From Ruminococcus sp. UBA4385 (GTDB lineage: Bacteria; Bacillota_A; Clostridia; Oscillospirales; Ruminococcaceae): a DNA stretch of 10,632 nucleotides. Made by a program: the position numbers and the translations under genes. The notes under the pieces were generated by a model. It searched no databases. It had not been told where the DNA came from and saw nothing but the letters and a program-made list of their open reading frames with translations. The stretch is taken from positions 1-10,632 of the forward strand of contig DGRP01000066.1 of NCBI GenBank assembly GCA_002391065.1, in the 5' to 3' direction. This document shows positions 1 through 7,679 of this stretch, piece by piece. Within the stretch, counting starts at the first letter, position 1; every line of letters starts with the position of its first letter.

Positions 1-63
1 AGGCAATCTGACGAAAATCTGGACGGCGCATCTGATGCACAGGGGGCGTGCGGTGTTGCCTAA
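1..63 (+). CDS. Possible C-terminal end of an upstream gene (partial)
   Basis: Reading from base 1, this frame is open for 20 codons (an acidic, small-residue tail ending DAQGACGVA) and stops at TAA 61-63. The stop lies 25 bp before the next start, a spacing typical of genes in one operon. Twenty codons are too few for any family assignment. A second frame is also open across this stretch, so coding here is only a plausible reading. Confidence 0.3.
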   Translation, partial: RQSDENLDGASDAQGACGVA

Positions 64-88
64 AACAAATCTGAAAGGAGACTTTTTA

Positions 89-502
89 ATGACAGAACGA
101 CTTGATATGATAGCATGGGTAGTATACTTTGACCCCGACAAGAAGCAATGCGACAAAGAAAAAGCAGGCAAATGGATATTACAGTTTTATAATTCTGAAT
201 TCGGAGATAAAATCTGCCAAAAGGCAGTTGACGAGGGTATCGTCGCACAGGCCAAGCACAGCAATGCCGAGTCGGGAGTCTGCTGTTTTTATGTTGAGTA
301 CGATGACAATGCTGCTCACAAACGCTGCATAAAGTTTTTCCTTGATAATGACCTGATAAGAAAGGCCAAAACAGGAAGGCTATATAACATCTCATACAAG
401 CTTGATGAGCAGACCCGCAGCGGAGAATACGGAAACGACTTCAAGGCTGAGATAAAGCTCGCAGATTTTCTTGACCCTGTTACAAGAGAATGGCTGGTAT
501 AG
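89..502 (+). CDS. Uncharacterised 137-aa cytoplasmic protein
   Basis: I do not recognise this family. The frame is open upstream to the window edge, but the ATG at 89 is preferred because AAAGGAG sits 8 bases before it. The product is soluble, mixed-charge and about 137 aa, with no signal peptide or membrane segment. It begins MTERLDMIAWVVYFDP and has scattered cysteines, including a CC pair in GVCCFYVEYDD near residue 80. The alternating hydrophobic stretches (IAWVVYF, CCFYVEY, YNISYKL) suggest a small alpha/beta fold. It may be the last gene of an operon entering from the left, since no promoter is visible in the 88 bases before it. Transcription would end at the hairpin at 557-586. That it is a real gene is well supported by ribosome site and length; its function is unknown. 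Confidence 0.75.
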   Translation: MTERLDMIAWVVYFDPDKKQCDKEKAGKWILQFYNSEFGDKICQKAVDEGIVAQAKHSNAESGVCCFYVEYDDNAAHKRCIKFFLDNDLIRKAKTGRLYNISYKLDEQTRSGEYGNDFKAEIKLADFLDPVTREWLV

Positions 503-556
503 TCAAGGCGATACCTCACATTTACATTCTGTTTTTCATAGATACCTCATTTCAAA

Positions 557-590
557 AAAACGGCATACCGCTTGGTATGCCGTTTTCGTA
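557..590. terminator. Bidirectional terminator between convergent genes
   Basis: CGGCATACC (561-569) pairs perfectly with GGTATGCCG (574-582) around a GCTT loop. The stem is flanked by AAAA on the left and TTTT on the right, extending the helix and giving a U-tract in both directions. It serves the + strand gene ending at 502 and the - strand formate-lyase operon ending at 592. Confidence 0.9.
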
Positions 591-591
591 T

Positions 592-843
592 TTACAGAGT
601 ATCGTGAAATGTTCTTGAGATAACATCGTCCTGCTGTTCTTTGGTGAGCTTTATAAAGTTCACTGCATAGCCCGATACCCTGATTGTAAGCTGAGGATAT
701 TTCTCGGGGTGAGCCTGCGCATCAAGAAGCGTTTCTCTGTTGAGCACATTCACATTCAGATGATGTCCGCCCTTCTCGGCATATCCGTCAAGCAGACCGA
801 TCAGGTTTTCTATCTGAGCCTCATTTGGTTCATTATTTGCCAT
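592..843 (-). CDS. grcA: Stand-alone glycyl radical domain of pyruvate formate-lyase (GrcA-like)
   Basis: This 83-aa protein matches the C-terminal domain of pyruvate formate-lyase and the autonomous cofactor GrcA/YfiD. It contains [16 protein letters not shown] (27-42), EKYPQLTI (47-54) and the radical loop RVSGYAVNF (55-63), in which Gly58 is the expected radical residue. The end, [14 protein letters not shown], matches the usual end of PflB. In the family, a radical-SAM activase (PflA) abstracts hydrogen from this glycine, and the radical then passes to the active-site cysteines of the catalytic subunit. Start: ATG at 843, with GGAGG nine bases upstream, inside the end of the preceding gene (whose TAA is one base away). 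No activase gene is in the window. In E. coli, GrcA is a spare part for an intact PflB; here the neighbouring catalytic gene lacks this domain, so this copy is probably obligatory. Confidence 0.93.
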   Translation of the reverse strand: MANNEPNEAQIENLIGLLDGYAEKGGHHLNVNVLNRETLLDAQAHPEKYPQLTIRVSGYAVNFIKLTKEQQDDVISRTFHDTL

Positions 844-844
844 A

Positions 845-1069
845 TTATTCGTCCTCCGTTTCGTCTATAGCGGTCTCCGTCGGCTGACAGCAGGCGCTCT
901 TTTCGCCCGAGCAGTCAGTGGAGTTATATCTTTTAACTTTCATACCGTTCTCGCCCTCTTCGACCGAGACAGTAAGATGTCCGTCGCCCGATGCTATCAG
1001 CTTGTCGATCATTTCAACAAGCTCATCAAGCTGACCGTTATCCTCGTCCTTAGTTACATTATACCCCAT
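845..1069 (-). CDS. 74-aa Cys-bearing protein between the two formate-lyase parts
   Basis: This small acidic protein is encoded between the catalytic subunit and the glycyl radical domain. Its ATG (1069) lies inside the last codons of the catalytic gene, an 11-bp overlap, with GAGG about ten bases upstream, so translation should be coupled. Residues 13-36 ([20 protein letters not shown]...) align without gaps to residues 10-33 of the 83-aa radical-domain protein ([20 protein letters not shown]...). About 8 of 24 positions are identical and most others are conservative. The RVSGY loop is absent. The tail instead has Cys53, Cys60 and Cys61 (C-x6-CC), then an acidic end. My reading is a diverged duplicate of the domain's entry arm, possibly a docking or regulatory piece. 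A radical role is excluded by the missing glycine loop. I know of no named family for it. Confidence 0.75.
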   Translation of the reverse strand: MGYNVTKDEDNGQLDELVEMIDKLIASGDGHLTVSVEEGENGMKVKRYNSTDCSGEKSACCQPTETAIDETEDE

Positions 1070-3176
1070 CTTCGAGATCCCTCGCTATGCTCTCAATGTC
1101 GATATCTCCTGCGAACACCTCATCGTCCTTTCCGAGTGCTCCCGGAATGACTGTGAATGTGTTCGAGATACCGTCCTGAGCGTGCCTGAACGGAAGCTTA
1201 GCAACCGAGGAAAGTGATGCCGCCGCACCGTGAGTATCTCTTCCGTGCATCGGGTTTGCTCCCGGTGCAAGAGGCACTCCTATCTTTCTGCCGTCAGGTG
1301 TCGAGCCTGTTTTCTTTCCGTAAACTACGTTTGAGGTTATAGTCAGTATCGACATTGTGGGTATACCGTCTCTGTAGGTATGGTGCTTTCTGATCTTGTT
1401 CATGAAGCGCTTTACTATATCTACAGCTATGCTGTCAACCCTGTCATCATTGTTTCCGTACTTCGGGAAGTCGCCCTCTACCTCATAGTCAACAACGACA
1501 TTCTTGGCGATGTCAATTACCTCGCCCTTGCGGTTTTTGATCTCAACATCTTTTCTGATAGGCTTAACCTTTGCATACTTGATAGCAGAAAGCGAATCTG
1601 CAACTACGGAAAGTCCTGCGATACCTGTCGCAAAGTAACGCTTTACATCTCTGTCATGCAGAGCCATCTGCACTCTCTCATAGCTGTATTTATCGTGCAT
1701 ATAATGGATAACATTCAGAGTGTTTACATATAGTCCTGCAAGCCACTCCATCATGTCATCGTACTTTTCCATTACATCGTCATAATCAAGATACTCAGTA
1801 TCAACAGGTCTGTACTTAGGTCCTACCTGAAGTCCGAGTCTCTCATCAACACCGCCGTTTATAGCATAGAGCAGGCACTTTGCAAGGTTTGCCCTTGCGC
1901 CGAAGAACTGCATCTCCTTGCCGACAACCATAGAGGATACACAGCAGGCGATAGCATAGTCATCACCGTGAGTTACTCTCATAAGGTCATCGTTCTCATA
2001 CTGTATAGCAGATGTCCTGATAGACATTTTAGCGCAGAATCTCTTGAAGTTATGAGGAAGCTTAGTTGACCACAGCACCGTCATATTAGGCTCGGGTGCA
2101 GGTCCGAGATTGTTAAGTGTGTTCAGGTATCTGAACGAGGTCTTTGTTACCATCGGGATACCGTCAATAGAAACACCGCCGATAGACTCTGTTACCCAAG
2201 TCGGGTCGCCTGAGAAAAGCTGATTGTACTCGGGAGTTCTTGCAAACTTCACAAGTCTGAGCTTCATGATAAAATGATCTATAAGCTCCTGAGCCTCGCT
2301 CTCGGTGAGGATTCCCCTGTCCATATCACGCTGAATGAAAATGTCAACAAATGTCGATGTTCTTCCAAGCGACATAGCAGCACCGTTCTGCTCCTTGACT
2401 GCTGCAAGGTAGCCGAAGTACAGCCACTGTATAGCCTCTCTTGCATTCTTTGCAGGCCTTGAAATATCGCAGCCGTAGATCTGTCCGAGCTCTTTAAGCT
2501 CTCCCAGAGCTCTTATCTGCTCTGCAAGCTCCTCTCTGAGCCTGATATTCTCTGAGGTCATTCTCACCAGTGAATTAGCAAGCTGATCCTTCTTATCAAG
2601 TATCAGATAGTCTATTCCGTAAAGTGCAATTCTTCTGTAGTCGCCGATTATTCTTCCTCTGCCGTAAGCATCGGGAAGACCTGTCAGGATAGCTGCGTGT
2701 CTTGCCATTCTCATTTCGGGAGTGTAGGCATCAAAAACGCCCTGATTGTGCGTTTTTCTGTATTTCGTAAATATCTCGTTCACCCTGTCGGAAACAGTAT
2801 AGCCGTACTGCTCGCAGGCAGCCTGAGCCATTCTGAGACCGCCGAAGGGCTGCAGCGAACGCTTAAAAGGCTTGTCTGTCTGAAGTCCTACGATCTTCTC
2901 TAAGTCTTTATTAAGATAGCCTGCCTTATGAGAGGTTATAGTCGAGATTATATCGGTGTCCATATCAAGAACACCGCCTGCTGCTCTCTCCTTTGCAGCA
3001 AGATCGGTTACCTGCTCCCAGAGCTTTTTTGTAGCCTCGGTAGGACCTTCAAGAAAGCTTTCATCACCCTCATAGAGCTTATAGTTTTTCTGAATAAAGT
3101 CACGCAGATTGATTGAGGTTTTCGACCATTTTCCGGGCACAAAGCCCTCCCATTCATCTAAAAAGTTTCTTTCCAT
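1059..3176 (-). CDS. pflB: Pyruvate formate-lyase catalytic subunit lacking the glycyl radical domain
   Basis: Formate C-acetyltransferase converts pyruvate and CoA to acetyl-CoA and formate in the anaerobic cytoplasm. The 705-aa product follows PflB closely: [20 protein letters not shown] (600-619), [20 protein letters not shown] (624-643), and the catalytic pair Cys411-Cys412 in [20 protein letters not shown] (usual form CCVSPM). The usual length is about 750-760 aa. Homology runs to ALGKDDEV (680-687), after which an unrelated tail ([18 protein letters not shown]) ends the protein. The expected HLNVNVxNRE and RVSGY segments are absent here and encoded at 592-843. Start: ATG 3176, with GGGAG nine bases upstream and a -10/-35 pair further up. 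Activity would require assembly with the separate radical domain. The gene follows pyk with no clear terminator between them. Confidence 0.95.
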   Translation of the reverse strand: MERNFLDEWEGFVPGKWSKTSINLRDFIQKNYKLYEGDESFLEGPTEATKKLWEQVTDLAAKERAAGGVLDMDTDIISTITSHKAGYLNKDLEKIVGLQTDKPFKRSLQPFGGLRMAQAACEQYGYTVSDRVNEIFTKYRKTHNQGVFDAYTPEMRMARHAAILTGLPDAYGRGRIIGDYRRIALYGIDYLILDKKDQLANSLVRMTSENIRLREELAEQIRALGELKELGQIYGCDISRPAKNAREAIQWLYFGYLAAVKEQNGAAMSLGRTSTFVDIFIQRDMDRGILTESEAQELIDHFIMKLRLVKFARTPEYNQLFSGDPTWVTESIGGVSIDGIPMVTKTSFRYLNTLNNLGPAPEPNMTVLWSTKLPHNFKRFCAKMSIRTSAIQYENDDLMRVTHGDDYAIACCVSSMVVGKEMQFFGARANLAKCLLYAINGGVDERLGLQVGPKYRPVDTEYLDYDDVMEKYDDMMEWLAGLYVNTLNVIHYMHDKYSYERVQMALHDRDVKRYFATGIAGLSVVADSLSAIKYAKVKPIRKDVEIKNRKGEVIDIAKNVVVDYEVEGDFPKYGNNDDRVDSIAVDIVKRFMNKIRKHHTYRDGIPTMSILTITSNVVYGKKTGSTPDGRKIGVPLAPGANPMHGRDTHGAAASLSSVAKLPFRHAQDGISNTFTVIPGALGKDDEVFAGDIDIESIARDLEDGV

Positions 3177-3219
3177 TTTTACATACTCCCGTCACTCTGT
3201 ACATTTATTATCCACTAAA

Positions 3220-3248
3220 ATAGTATCATATACTTTTTCCGACTTCAA
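3220..3248 (-). promoter_or_regulatory. Promoter of the split formate-lyase operon
   Basis: On the - strand, TTGAAG (3243-3248) and TACTAT (3220-3225) are separated by 17 bases, about 45 bases upstream of the start codon. An inverted repeat AGTAT-CAT-ATACT (3222-3234) overlaps the -10 box and the spacer, and could be an operator. Confidence 0.6.
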
Positions 3249-3298
3249 GCCTTTTCAATAAAATATTACCACTGCATAACAGAACTTTAAGAATTGAG

Positions 3299-4717
3299 TT
3301 ATGCTCTCTCAACCTTTAGAAGATTTGTTGTACCACTCATTCCGAGAGGTACACCCGCAGTGATAACTACAAGGTCGCCCTTTTTGAGGTAGCCCTTTTT
3401 GAGCGACACCTCAACTGCGTGTCTGATAAGGTCATCTGTGTTGGTTTTCTCTTCAATTACTCCCGACAGTATGCCCCACGAGAGATTGAGCTGATGACAG
3501 GTTGTCTCATCGGGAGTGAGTGCGATTATCGGGCAGTTTGGTCTGAACTTTGAAAGTGTTCTCGCAGTAGTTCCGCCCTTGGTAACTGTGAGTATAGCTG
3601 CCGCATCAAGGTCATGTGCAGTAGTCACAGAGGCATGAGCGATAGCGTCAGTGATGGACGGGTCAACCGCATCGGGACGGTTTTTGAACCTTTTGATATA
3701 GTCTATATCCTTTTCGGTTGTTTCAGCAATAAGGCTCATAGCCTTTACCGCCTCAACAGGATACTTTCCTGCTGCTGTCTCACCCGAAAGCATTATTGCG
3801 GAAGAACCGTCATAAATTGCATTTGCAACATCTGTGATCTCAGCTCTGGTAGGTCTTGCGTGCTGTATCATAGATTCAAGCATCTGTGTTGCTGTAATAA
3901 CGTTCTTTCCTGCATTGTATGCCTTGGTTATAAGCTCCTTCTGTATAGCAGGTATCTGCTCGAAGGGTATCTCAACACCCATATCGCCTCTTGCAACCAT
4001 AATGCCGTCGGCAGCATCGAGTATCTCATCAATATTTGATACGCCCTGAGCATTCTCTATTTTAGCGATTATCCTCGGATTAAACCAGCCAAGGCTCTGA
4101 GTGAACTTTCTGAGATAGATAACATCAGCACCCGTTCTTACAAACGATGCTGCAATATAGTCAAAACCCATTTTTGCGCCGAACTCGAGGTCGGACATAT
4201 CTGCATCTGAGATGTACGGCATCGAAAGGTTGACCTCGGGCACATTTATACCCTTGTGATCGGAGACCTTTCCGCCCCTGACTACAGTACAGATAATATC
4301 GTTTCCTGTGATCTTCTCGGTCACAAGCTCGATAGCACCGTCATCTATCAGTATTCTCGTGCCTGCCGAAACATCTTTCGGGAGGTTTTTGAAAGTGATC
4401 GAAGCCTTCTCGTTTGTACCCTCGACATCATCGGTAGTGAGGACAAAGCTTTGGCCGTCTTCAAGTATAACGGGCTCGCCGTTTTTGAAGCAGCCTACCC
4501 TGACCTCGGGTCCTTTTGTATCAAGCAGGGTCGCAATATTAAGCCCCAGCTCCTCTCTGAGCCTTACTACCTGCTCAAAACGCTTTTTGTGTACCTCATG
4601 CTCGGAGTGCGAGAAGTTGAACCTCGCAACGTCCATGCCGTTCAGCATTAGCTGCCTGAGGACATTATCGTCATCAGTGGCAGGACCGATCGTACAAACT
4701 ATCTTCGTTTTCTTCAT
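3299..4717 (-). CDS. pyk: Pyruvate kinase
   Basis: Transfers phosphate from phosphoenolpyruvate to ADP, giving pyruvate and ATP, the last step of glycolysis. The 472-aa protein starts MKKTKIVCTIGPATDD and has ARFNFSH (31-37), TLLDTKGPEVR (63-73), the catalytic lysine segment IAKIEN (217-222, Lys219), the metal-binding region MVARGDMGVEIP (240-251) and the signature NVITATQMLESM (272-283) followed by RPTRAEITDVANAIYDG. It ends at the normal C-terminal (allosteric) domain. The extra PEP-utiliser domain seen in some Bacillus and Clostridium enzymes is absent. Start: ATG 4717, preceded by AAGGAG at 8 bases. It lies just upstream of the formate-lyase genes on the same strand, so the product of this enzyme is the substrate of the next. 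No clear terminator was found in the 122 bases downstream. Confidence 0.97.
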   Translation of the reverse strand: MKKTKIVCTIGPATDDDNVLRQLMLNGMDVARFNFSHSEHEVHKKRFEQVVRLREELGLNIATLLDTKGPEVRVGCFKNGEPVILEDGQSFVLTTDDVEGTNEKASITFKNLPKDVSAGTRILIDDGAIELVTEKITGNDIICTVVRGGKVSDHKGINVPEVNLSMPYISDADMSDLEFGAKMGFDYIAASFVRTGADVIYLRKFTQSLGWFNPRIIAKIENAQGVSNIDEILDAADGIMVARGDMGVEIPFEQIPAIQKELITKAYNAGKNVITATQMLESMIQHARPTRAEITDVANAIYDGSSAIMLSGETAAGKYPVEAVKAMSLIAETTEKDIDYIKRFKNRPDAVDPSITDAIAHASVTTAHDLDAAAILTVTKGGTTARTLSKFRPNCPIIALTPDETTCHQLNLSWGILSGVIEEKTNTDDLIRHAVEVSLKKGYLKKGDLVVITAGVPLGMSGTTNLLKVERA

Positions 4718-4776
4718 TGATACTTCTCCTTATCTCAAAGCGGAGAGAAAACCTCCGTCTGTAAACTCATACTTTA
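4718..4776 (-). other. Leader of pyk with a small hairpin
   Basis: The expected 5' leader holds CGGAG (4753-4757 on the - strand) pairing with CTCCG (4741-4745) around a 7-base loop, about 25 bases before the start codon, followed by the AAGGAG ribosome site. The hairpin is short and could be chance. Confidence 0.3.
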
Positions 4777-4805
4777 AGTATACAACATATTGTATTTTTC
4801 GTCAA
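4777..4805 (-). promoter_or_regulatory. Promoter of pyk with operator-like repeat in the spacer
   Basis: On the - strand, TTGACG (4800-4805) and TATACT (4777-4782) are spaced by exactly 17 bases, about 60 bases before the pyk start. The perfect inverted repeat ATACAA-CATA-TTGTAT (4780-4795) covers part of the -10 box and the spacer, where a bound repressor would block polymerase. Confidence 0.75.
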
Positions 4806-4813
4806 GTAGAAAC

Positions 4814-4829
4814 CTTACATATATGTAAG
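4814..4829. promoter_or_regulatory. Perfect 16-bp palindrome upstream of pyk promoter
   Basis: CTTACATATATGTAAG is a perfect palindrome. It ends 9 bp from the pyk -35 box, a usual place for a dimeric regulator. It is AT-rich, so chance is possible, but 8-bp perfect arms are uncommon. No regulator can be named from the sequence. Confidence 0.45.
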
Positions 4830-4892
4830 CATTAAATTGTGCATATTAAATAGTATAAGAAAAAAGGTGTAAAAAGTATACAAAAATTATTT

Positions 4893-4917
4893 GCAGACAA
4901 TTCACAGATTTGTCTGC
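4893..4917. promoter_or_regulatory. Inverted repeat upstream of aroF promoter
   Basis: GCAGACAA (4893-4900) and TTGTCTGC (4910-4917) form perfect 8-bp arms around a 9-base centre, 18 bp before the aroF -35 box. Neither strand has the U-tract of a terminator. An operator is the likelier reading. Confidence 0.4.
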
Positions 4918-4935
4918 GTATTTATAAAAAAGGAC

Positions 4936-4964
4936 TTGACAAACAGAGTTAGAAGTGTTATACT
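4936..4964 (+). promoter_or_regulatory. Promoter of aroF
   Basis: Consensus TTGACA (4936-4941) and TATACT (4959-4964) with a 17-base spacer, about 50 bases before the aroF start codon. No T-box or other leader riboswitch fits in the short leader. Confidence 0.85.
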
Positions 4965-5014
4965 TTAGTTATTAAAAGCTTAAAAGCGATAAAGTATCAG
5001 AAAGGGTGTCATAC

Positions 5015-6034
5015 ATGATCATTATTCTCAATCAGAAAGCAACAGAAGAAAAAATAAAGGAGCTTGTTGAAGGCTTCCACGCTCAGGGGCTGAAAACGAA
5101 CGTATCTCAGGGCTCGCATACAACTATTGTGGGTCTTATCGGTGATACTACAGTACTCGATATAGATAACCTCAAGGGCGCTGATTACGTCGCTGACGTA
5201 AAGCGTGTATCAGAGCCTTACAAGAAGGCTAACAGAAAAATGCACCCCGAGGATTCCCTCATCAAGGTGACTGACGATGTAACGATCGGAAGCGGTATTT
5301 TCAATGTTATCGCAGGTCCGTGCTCGGTAGAGACTGAGGAGCAGATCATCGGTGTGGCTGAGGACGTTAAGAAAAGCGGAGCAACACTTCTCAGGGGCGG
5401 TGCTTTTAAGCCGAGAACCTCGCCTTACTCCTTTCAGGGGCTTGGCGGTGACGGTCTGAAGCTTCTGCTTGAGGCTAAAAAGGCTACAGGGCTTCCGATA
5501 GTAACCGAGCTTATGAATTTAGAGAACATAGATATGTTTGCTGATGTTGATGTTATCCAGATCGGCGCAAGGAATATGCAGAACTTTGACCTTCTTAAAG
5601 AGGTCGGTAAGAGCAAGAAGCCTATACTTCTGAAAAGAGGCCTTGCAAACACAATTGAAGAGTGGCTCATGAGTGCCGAGTACATTATGGCAGGCGGAAA
5701 CGAGAACGTTATCCTCTGCGAGAGAGGTATCAGAACCTTTGAGACTGCCACAAGAAACACTCTGGACATTTCGGCAGTGCCTATGCTCAAAAAGCTTTCT
5801 CACCTGCCTGTAGTTATCGACCCAAGCCATGCAACAGGACTTTCGTGGATGGTAGCTCCTCTTGCAAAGACAGCAGTTGCCGCAGGTGCAGACGGTCTTA
5901 TGATAGAGGTTCACAATGATCCTCCGAAGGCACTCTGCGACGGTGCTCAGTCGCTCAATCCTGTTCAGTTTGATGAGCTTATGCAGGACATCAAGAGAAG
6001 AGTTGAATTTGAGGGCAAGCGCTTCGGTAAATAA
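5015..6034 (+). CDS. aroF: 3-deoxy-7-phosphoheptulonate (DAHP) synthase
   Basis: Condenses phosphoenolpyruvate and erythrose 4-phosphate to DAHP, the first step to chorismate and aromatic amino acids. It is the type I beta, Thermotoga/Bacillus-like form. An N-terminal ferredoxin-like (FL) regulatory domain of about 70 residues ([18 protein letters not shown]...) precedes the TIM barrel. Barrel motifs include [55 protein letters not shown] and [13 protein letters not shown] at 5006 is in frame, but ATG 5015 is preferred: AAAGGG ends 8 bases before it, and the 339-aa product matches the family length and N-terminus. The FL domain is the usual site of feedback inhibition by aromatic amino acids in this class. 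It is transcribed alone from its own promoter and followed by a terminator. Confidence 0.96.
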   Translation: MIIILNQKATEEKIKELVEGFHAQGLKTNVSQGSHTTIVGLIGDTTVLDIDNLKGADYVADVKRVSEPYKKANRKMHPEDSLIKVTDDVTIGSGIFNVIAGPCSVETEEQIIGVAEDVKKSGATLLRGGAFKPRTSPYSFQGLGGDGLKLLLEAKKATGLPIVTELMNLENIDMFADVDVIQIGARNMQNFDLLKEVGKSKKPILLKRGLANTIEEWLMSAEYIMAGGNENVILCERGIRTFETATRNTLDISAVPMLKKLSHLPVVIDPSHATGLSWMVAPLAKTAVAAGADGLMIEVHNDPPKALCDGAQSLNPVQFDELMQDIKRRVEFEGKRFGK

Positions 6035-6045
6035 ATTCCCGGGAA

Positions 6046-6078
6046 ATCCTCCTGCTCGTCAGGAGGATCCTTTTTTTA
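6046..6078 (+). terminator. Terminator of aroF
   Basis: ATCCTCCTG (6046-6054) pairs perfectly with CAGGAGGAT (6060-6068) around CTCGT, followed by CC and a run of T. It starts about 12 bases after the aroF stop. Confidence 0.92.
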
Positions 6079-6140
6079 TAACGAAAAGGCAGGGCGGGCT
6101 TATTCAAAAGGGCGCTTGTTCGGCTAAAGACTTGCTGCGG

Positions 6141-6170
6141 TTGACAAAGCTCTCCTTATTGTGGTATAAT
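6141..6170 (+). promoter_or_regulatory. Strong promoter of the DUF5685-dnaJ-membrane protein operon
   Basis: TTGACA (6141-6146) and TATAAT (6165-6170) are both exact consensus boxes with an 18-base spacer. The leader to the ATG at 6206 is about 28 bases. This promoter probably drives all three genes to the terminator near 8320. Confidence 0.88.
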
Positions 6171-6205
6171 ACAGTATTATAGACTTATGCTGCGGAGAAA
6201 CGACT

Positions 6206-7087
6206 ATGTTTGGATATGTCAGAGCTTTCAAGCCGTATATGAGAATGTATGAATATGAAGCCTACAGAGGTGTTTACTGCGGTGTCTGCAAGGAGCTGTC
6301 AAAGCAGTACGGCTTTGTGACAAGGCTGCCGCTAAGCTATGACATAGCCTTTCTCGGGCTTATGGAGCTATCCCTCAGGGATAAGCAGATCAAAACCTGC
6401 CGGAAGCGCTGTCCGCTGCACCCGATAAACAAGACCGTATGTCTTACCTCAAATGAGGGGCTGGAGCTTACCTGTGCGGCATCTGTGATACTTACCTATC
6501 ATAAGCTCCGTGACGATATGAGCGATAAAGGCGCACTAAAGAAAATAGCTGCTTTGGCTCTTCTTCCGTTTTTCAGAAGGGCAAACAGTAAAGCCTCGAA
6601 GCTTTATCCAGAGCTTTCAAAGCGTGTATCAAGGGCTATGAAGAAGCAGTCTGAGATCGAGAAGCTTCGCACCGACAGCATAGACCGTGCGGCTCACCCT
6701 ACAGGAGAGATGATGTCCGCTGTGTTTTCACAGCTTTCCGACTGCCCTGCCGTAAAGACCGAGCTTGAACGCTTCGGGTATCTGCTCGGACGGTTTGTGT
6801 ATATCTGCGATGCGATCGACGATCTGGAGGACGATATAAGAACGGGCGGCTATAATACACTTTCAGAACGCTTTTGCAAAAACGGTTATAATAAAAATGT
6901 AAGAAAGCAGATATTGTCCTACTGTACCGACAGCATTATGCTGACACTCGGAAGCCTGGCTGAATCCTATGTTAAGCTTCAGCCGCTGAGATATAAGGAC
7001 ATAATCGACAACATTATATATCTGGGACTTAAAAGCTCCTACAGAGCAGCAATCCCGAAAAGAAAGGACAGACAGCATGAACAATGA
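6206..7087 (+). CDS. DUF5685 family protein
   Basis: The 293-aa protein matches my memory of DUF5685, a Clostridia family of unknown function often found beside a J-domain gene. The N-terminus [13 protein letters not shown] is followed by CGVC (25-28). Further cysteines lie in CRKRC (65-69) and at 79 and 90, so a metal site is plausible. The rest looks all-helical. Two acidic helices stand out: LTYHKLRDD (96-104) and [12 protein letters not shown] (199-210), followed by GGYNTL. Paired aspartate-rich helices at this spacing recall the class I isoprenoid/phytoene synthase fold; that is my inference, not an established function. No membrane segment is seen. Start: ATG 6206, with CGGAG 8 bases upstream. 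The stop overlaps the next gene by 11 bp, so translation is probably coupled. Confidence 0.85.
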   Translation: MFGYVRAFKPYMRMYEYEAYRGVYCGVCKELSKQYGFVTRLPLSYDIAFLGLMELSLRDKQIKTCRKRCPLHPINKTVCLTSNEGLELTCAASVILTYHKLRDDMSDKGALKKIAALALLPFFRRANSKASKLYPELSKRVSRAMKKQSEIEKLRTDSIDRAAHPTGEMMSAVFSQLSDCPAVKTELERFGYLLGRFVYICDAIDDLEDDIRTGGYNTLSERFCKNGYNKNVRKQILSYCTDSIMLTLGSLAESYVKLQPLRYKDIIDNIIYLGLKSSYRAAIPKRKDRQHEQ

Positions 7088-7676
7088 CCCATATAAGGTG
7101 CTCGGAGTTTCAAGGAATGCCTCCGAGGACGAGATAAAGCAGGCTTACAGAAATCTTGCTAAGAAATATCACCCCGATCAGTATGAGGACAACCCTCTCA
7201 AAGACGTTGCCGCTGAGAAAATGGAGGAGGTCAACGCCGCTTATGATGAGATAATCTCTCAGAGAAGAGGCAACAGCTACAGCTCTGATAATACCTCCTC
7301 TGCCTATGACAGCAACTATGTCAGAAACCTTATCCAGCAGAACAACATAACCGCTGCAGAGCAGATCCTTGACGGTGTTCCCGGGCAGATGCGTGATGCT
7401 GAGTGGTTTTTCCTGAAAGGTTCAGTCTGCTACAGGAGAGGCTGGCTGAACGAAGCCGTATCAAACTTCGGAAGAGCGACCTCAATGAACCCCTCAAACC
7501 GTGAGTACGCTGCCGCTTATAAGAATATCACAAACCAGCAGCAAGGCAATATGGCAGGAAACCCCTATACTCGGCAGACTGCTGCAGGCCCCTCGGGCTG
7601 TGACTGCTGTACATCGCTTTGTCTTGCAGACTGCTGCTGCGAATGTATGGGCGGAGACCTTATCCCCTGCTGTTAA
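7077..7676 (+). CDS. J-domain protein with TPR-like middle and Cys-rich tail
   Basis: An Hsp70 (DnaK) co-chaperone-type protein, 199 aa. The J domain spans about residues 3-62: [20 protein letters not shown], then KKYHPDQ with the essential HPD at 32-34, which stimulates DnaK ATPase. There is no zinc-finger or C-terminal substrate domain of true DnaJ, so it is a class C type. Residues about 80-150 (AEQILDGVP..., [33 protein letters not shown]) look like tetratricopeptide repeats. The last 25 residues hold ten cysteines (175, 177, 178, 182, 186-188, 190, 198, 199), including a CCC run and a terminal CC. This suggests metal binding or lipid modification. Start: ATG 7077, with AAGGA 8-9 bases upstream, inside the previous gene. 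The gene ends 3 bp before the membrane protein gene. Confidence 0.9.
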   Translation: MNNDPYKVLGVSRNASEDEIKQAYRNLAKKYHPDQYEDNPLKDVAAEKMEEVNAAYDEIISQRRGNSYSSDNTSSAYDSNYVRNLIQQNNITAAEQILDGVPGQMRDAEWFFLKGSVCYRRGWLNEAVSNFGRATSMNPSNREYAAAYKNITNQQQGNMAGNPYTRQTAAGPSGCDCCTSLCLADCCCECMGGDLIPCC

Positions 7677-7679
7677 ACT

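Noticed and set aside
592..1069. The formate-lyase break read as a frameshift, pseudogene or sequencing error
   Set aside because: Both downstream frames have proper ATG starts with good ribosome sites. The catalytic gene ends in an extra tail, an unrelated gene sits between the pieces, and no single indel restores a PflB-like join.
4308..4835. Long + strand open frames over pyk (also 3614-4039 and 4256-4651)
   Set aside because: They lie antisense inside a clear pyruvate kinase gene, show no family features and have no convincing ribosome sites.
5006..5014. GTG at 5006 as the start of DAHP synthase
   Set aside because: The ribosome site AAAGGG overlaps this GTG and is correctly spaced for ATG 5015, which also gives the family N-terminus (MIIILNQ).
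4965..5014. A T-box or other riboswitch controlling aroF
   Set aside because: The leader after the mapped -10 box is under 50 bases, too short for a T-box, and has no specifier or antiterminator elements.
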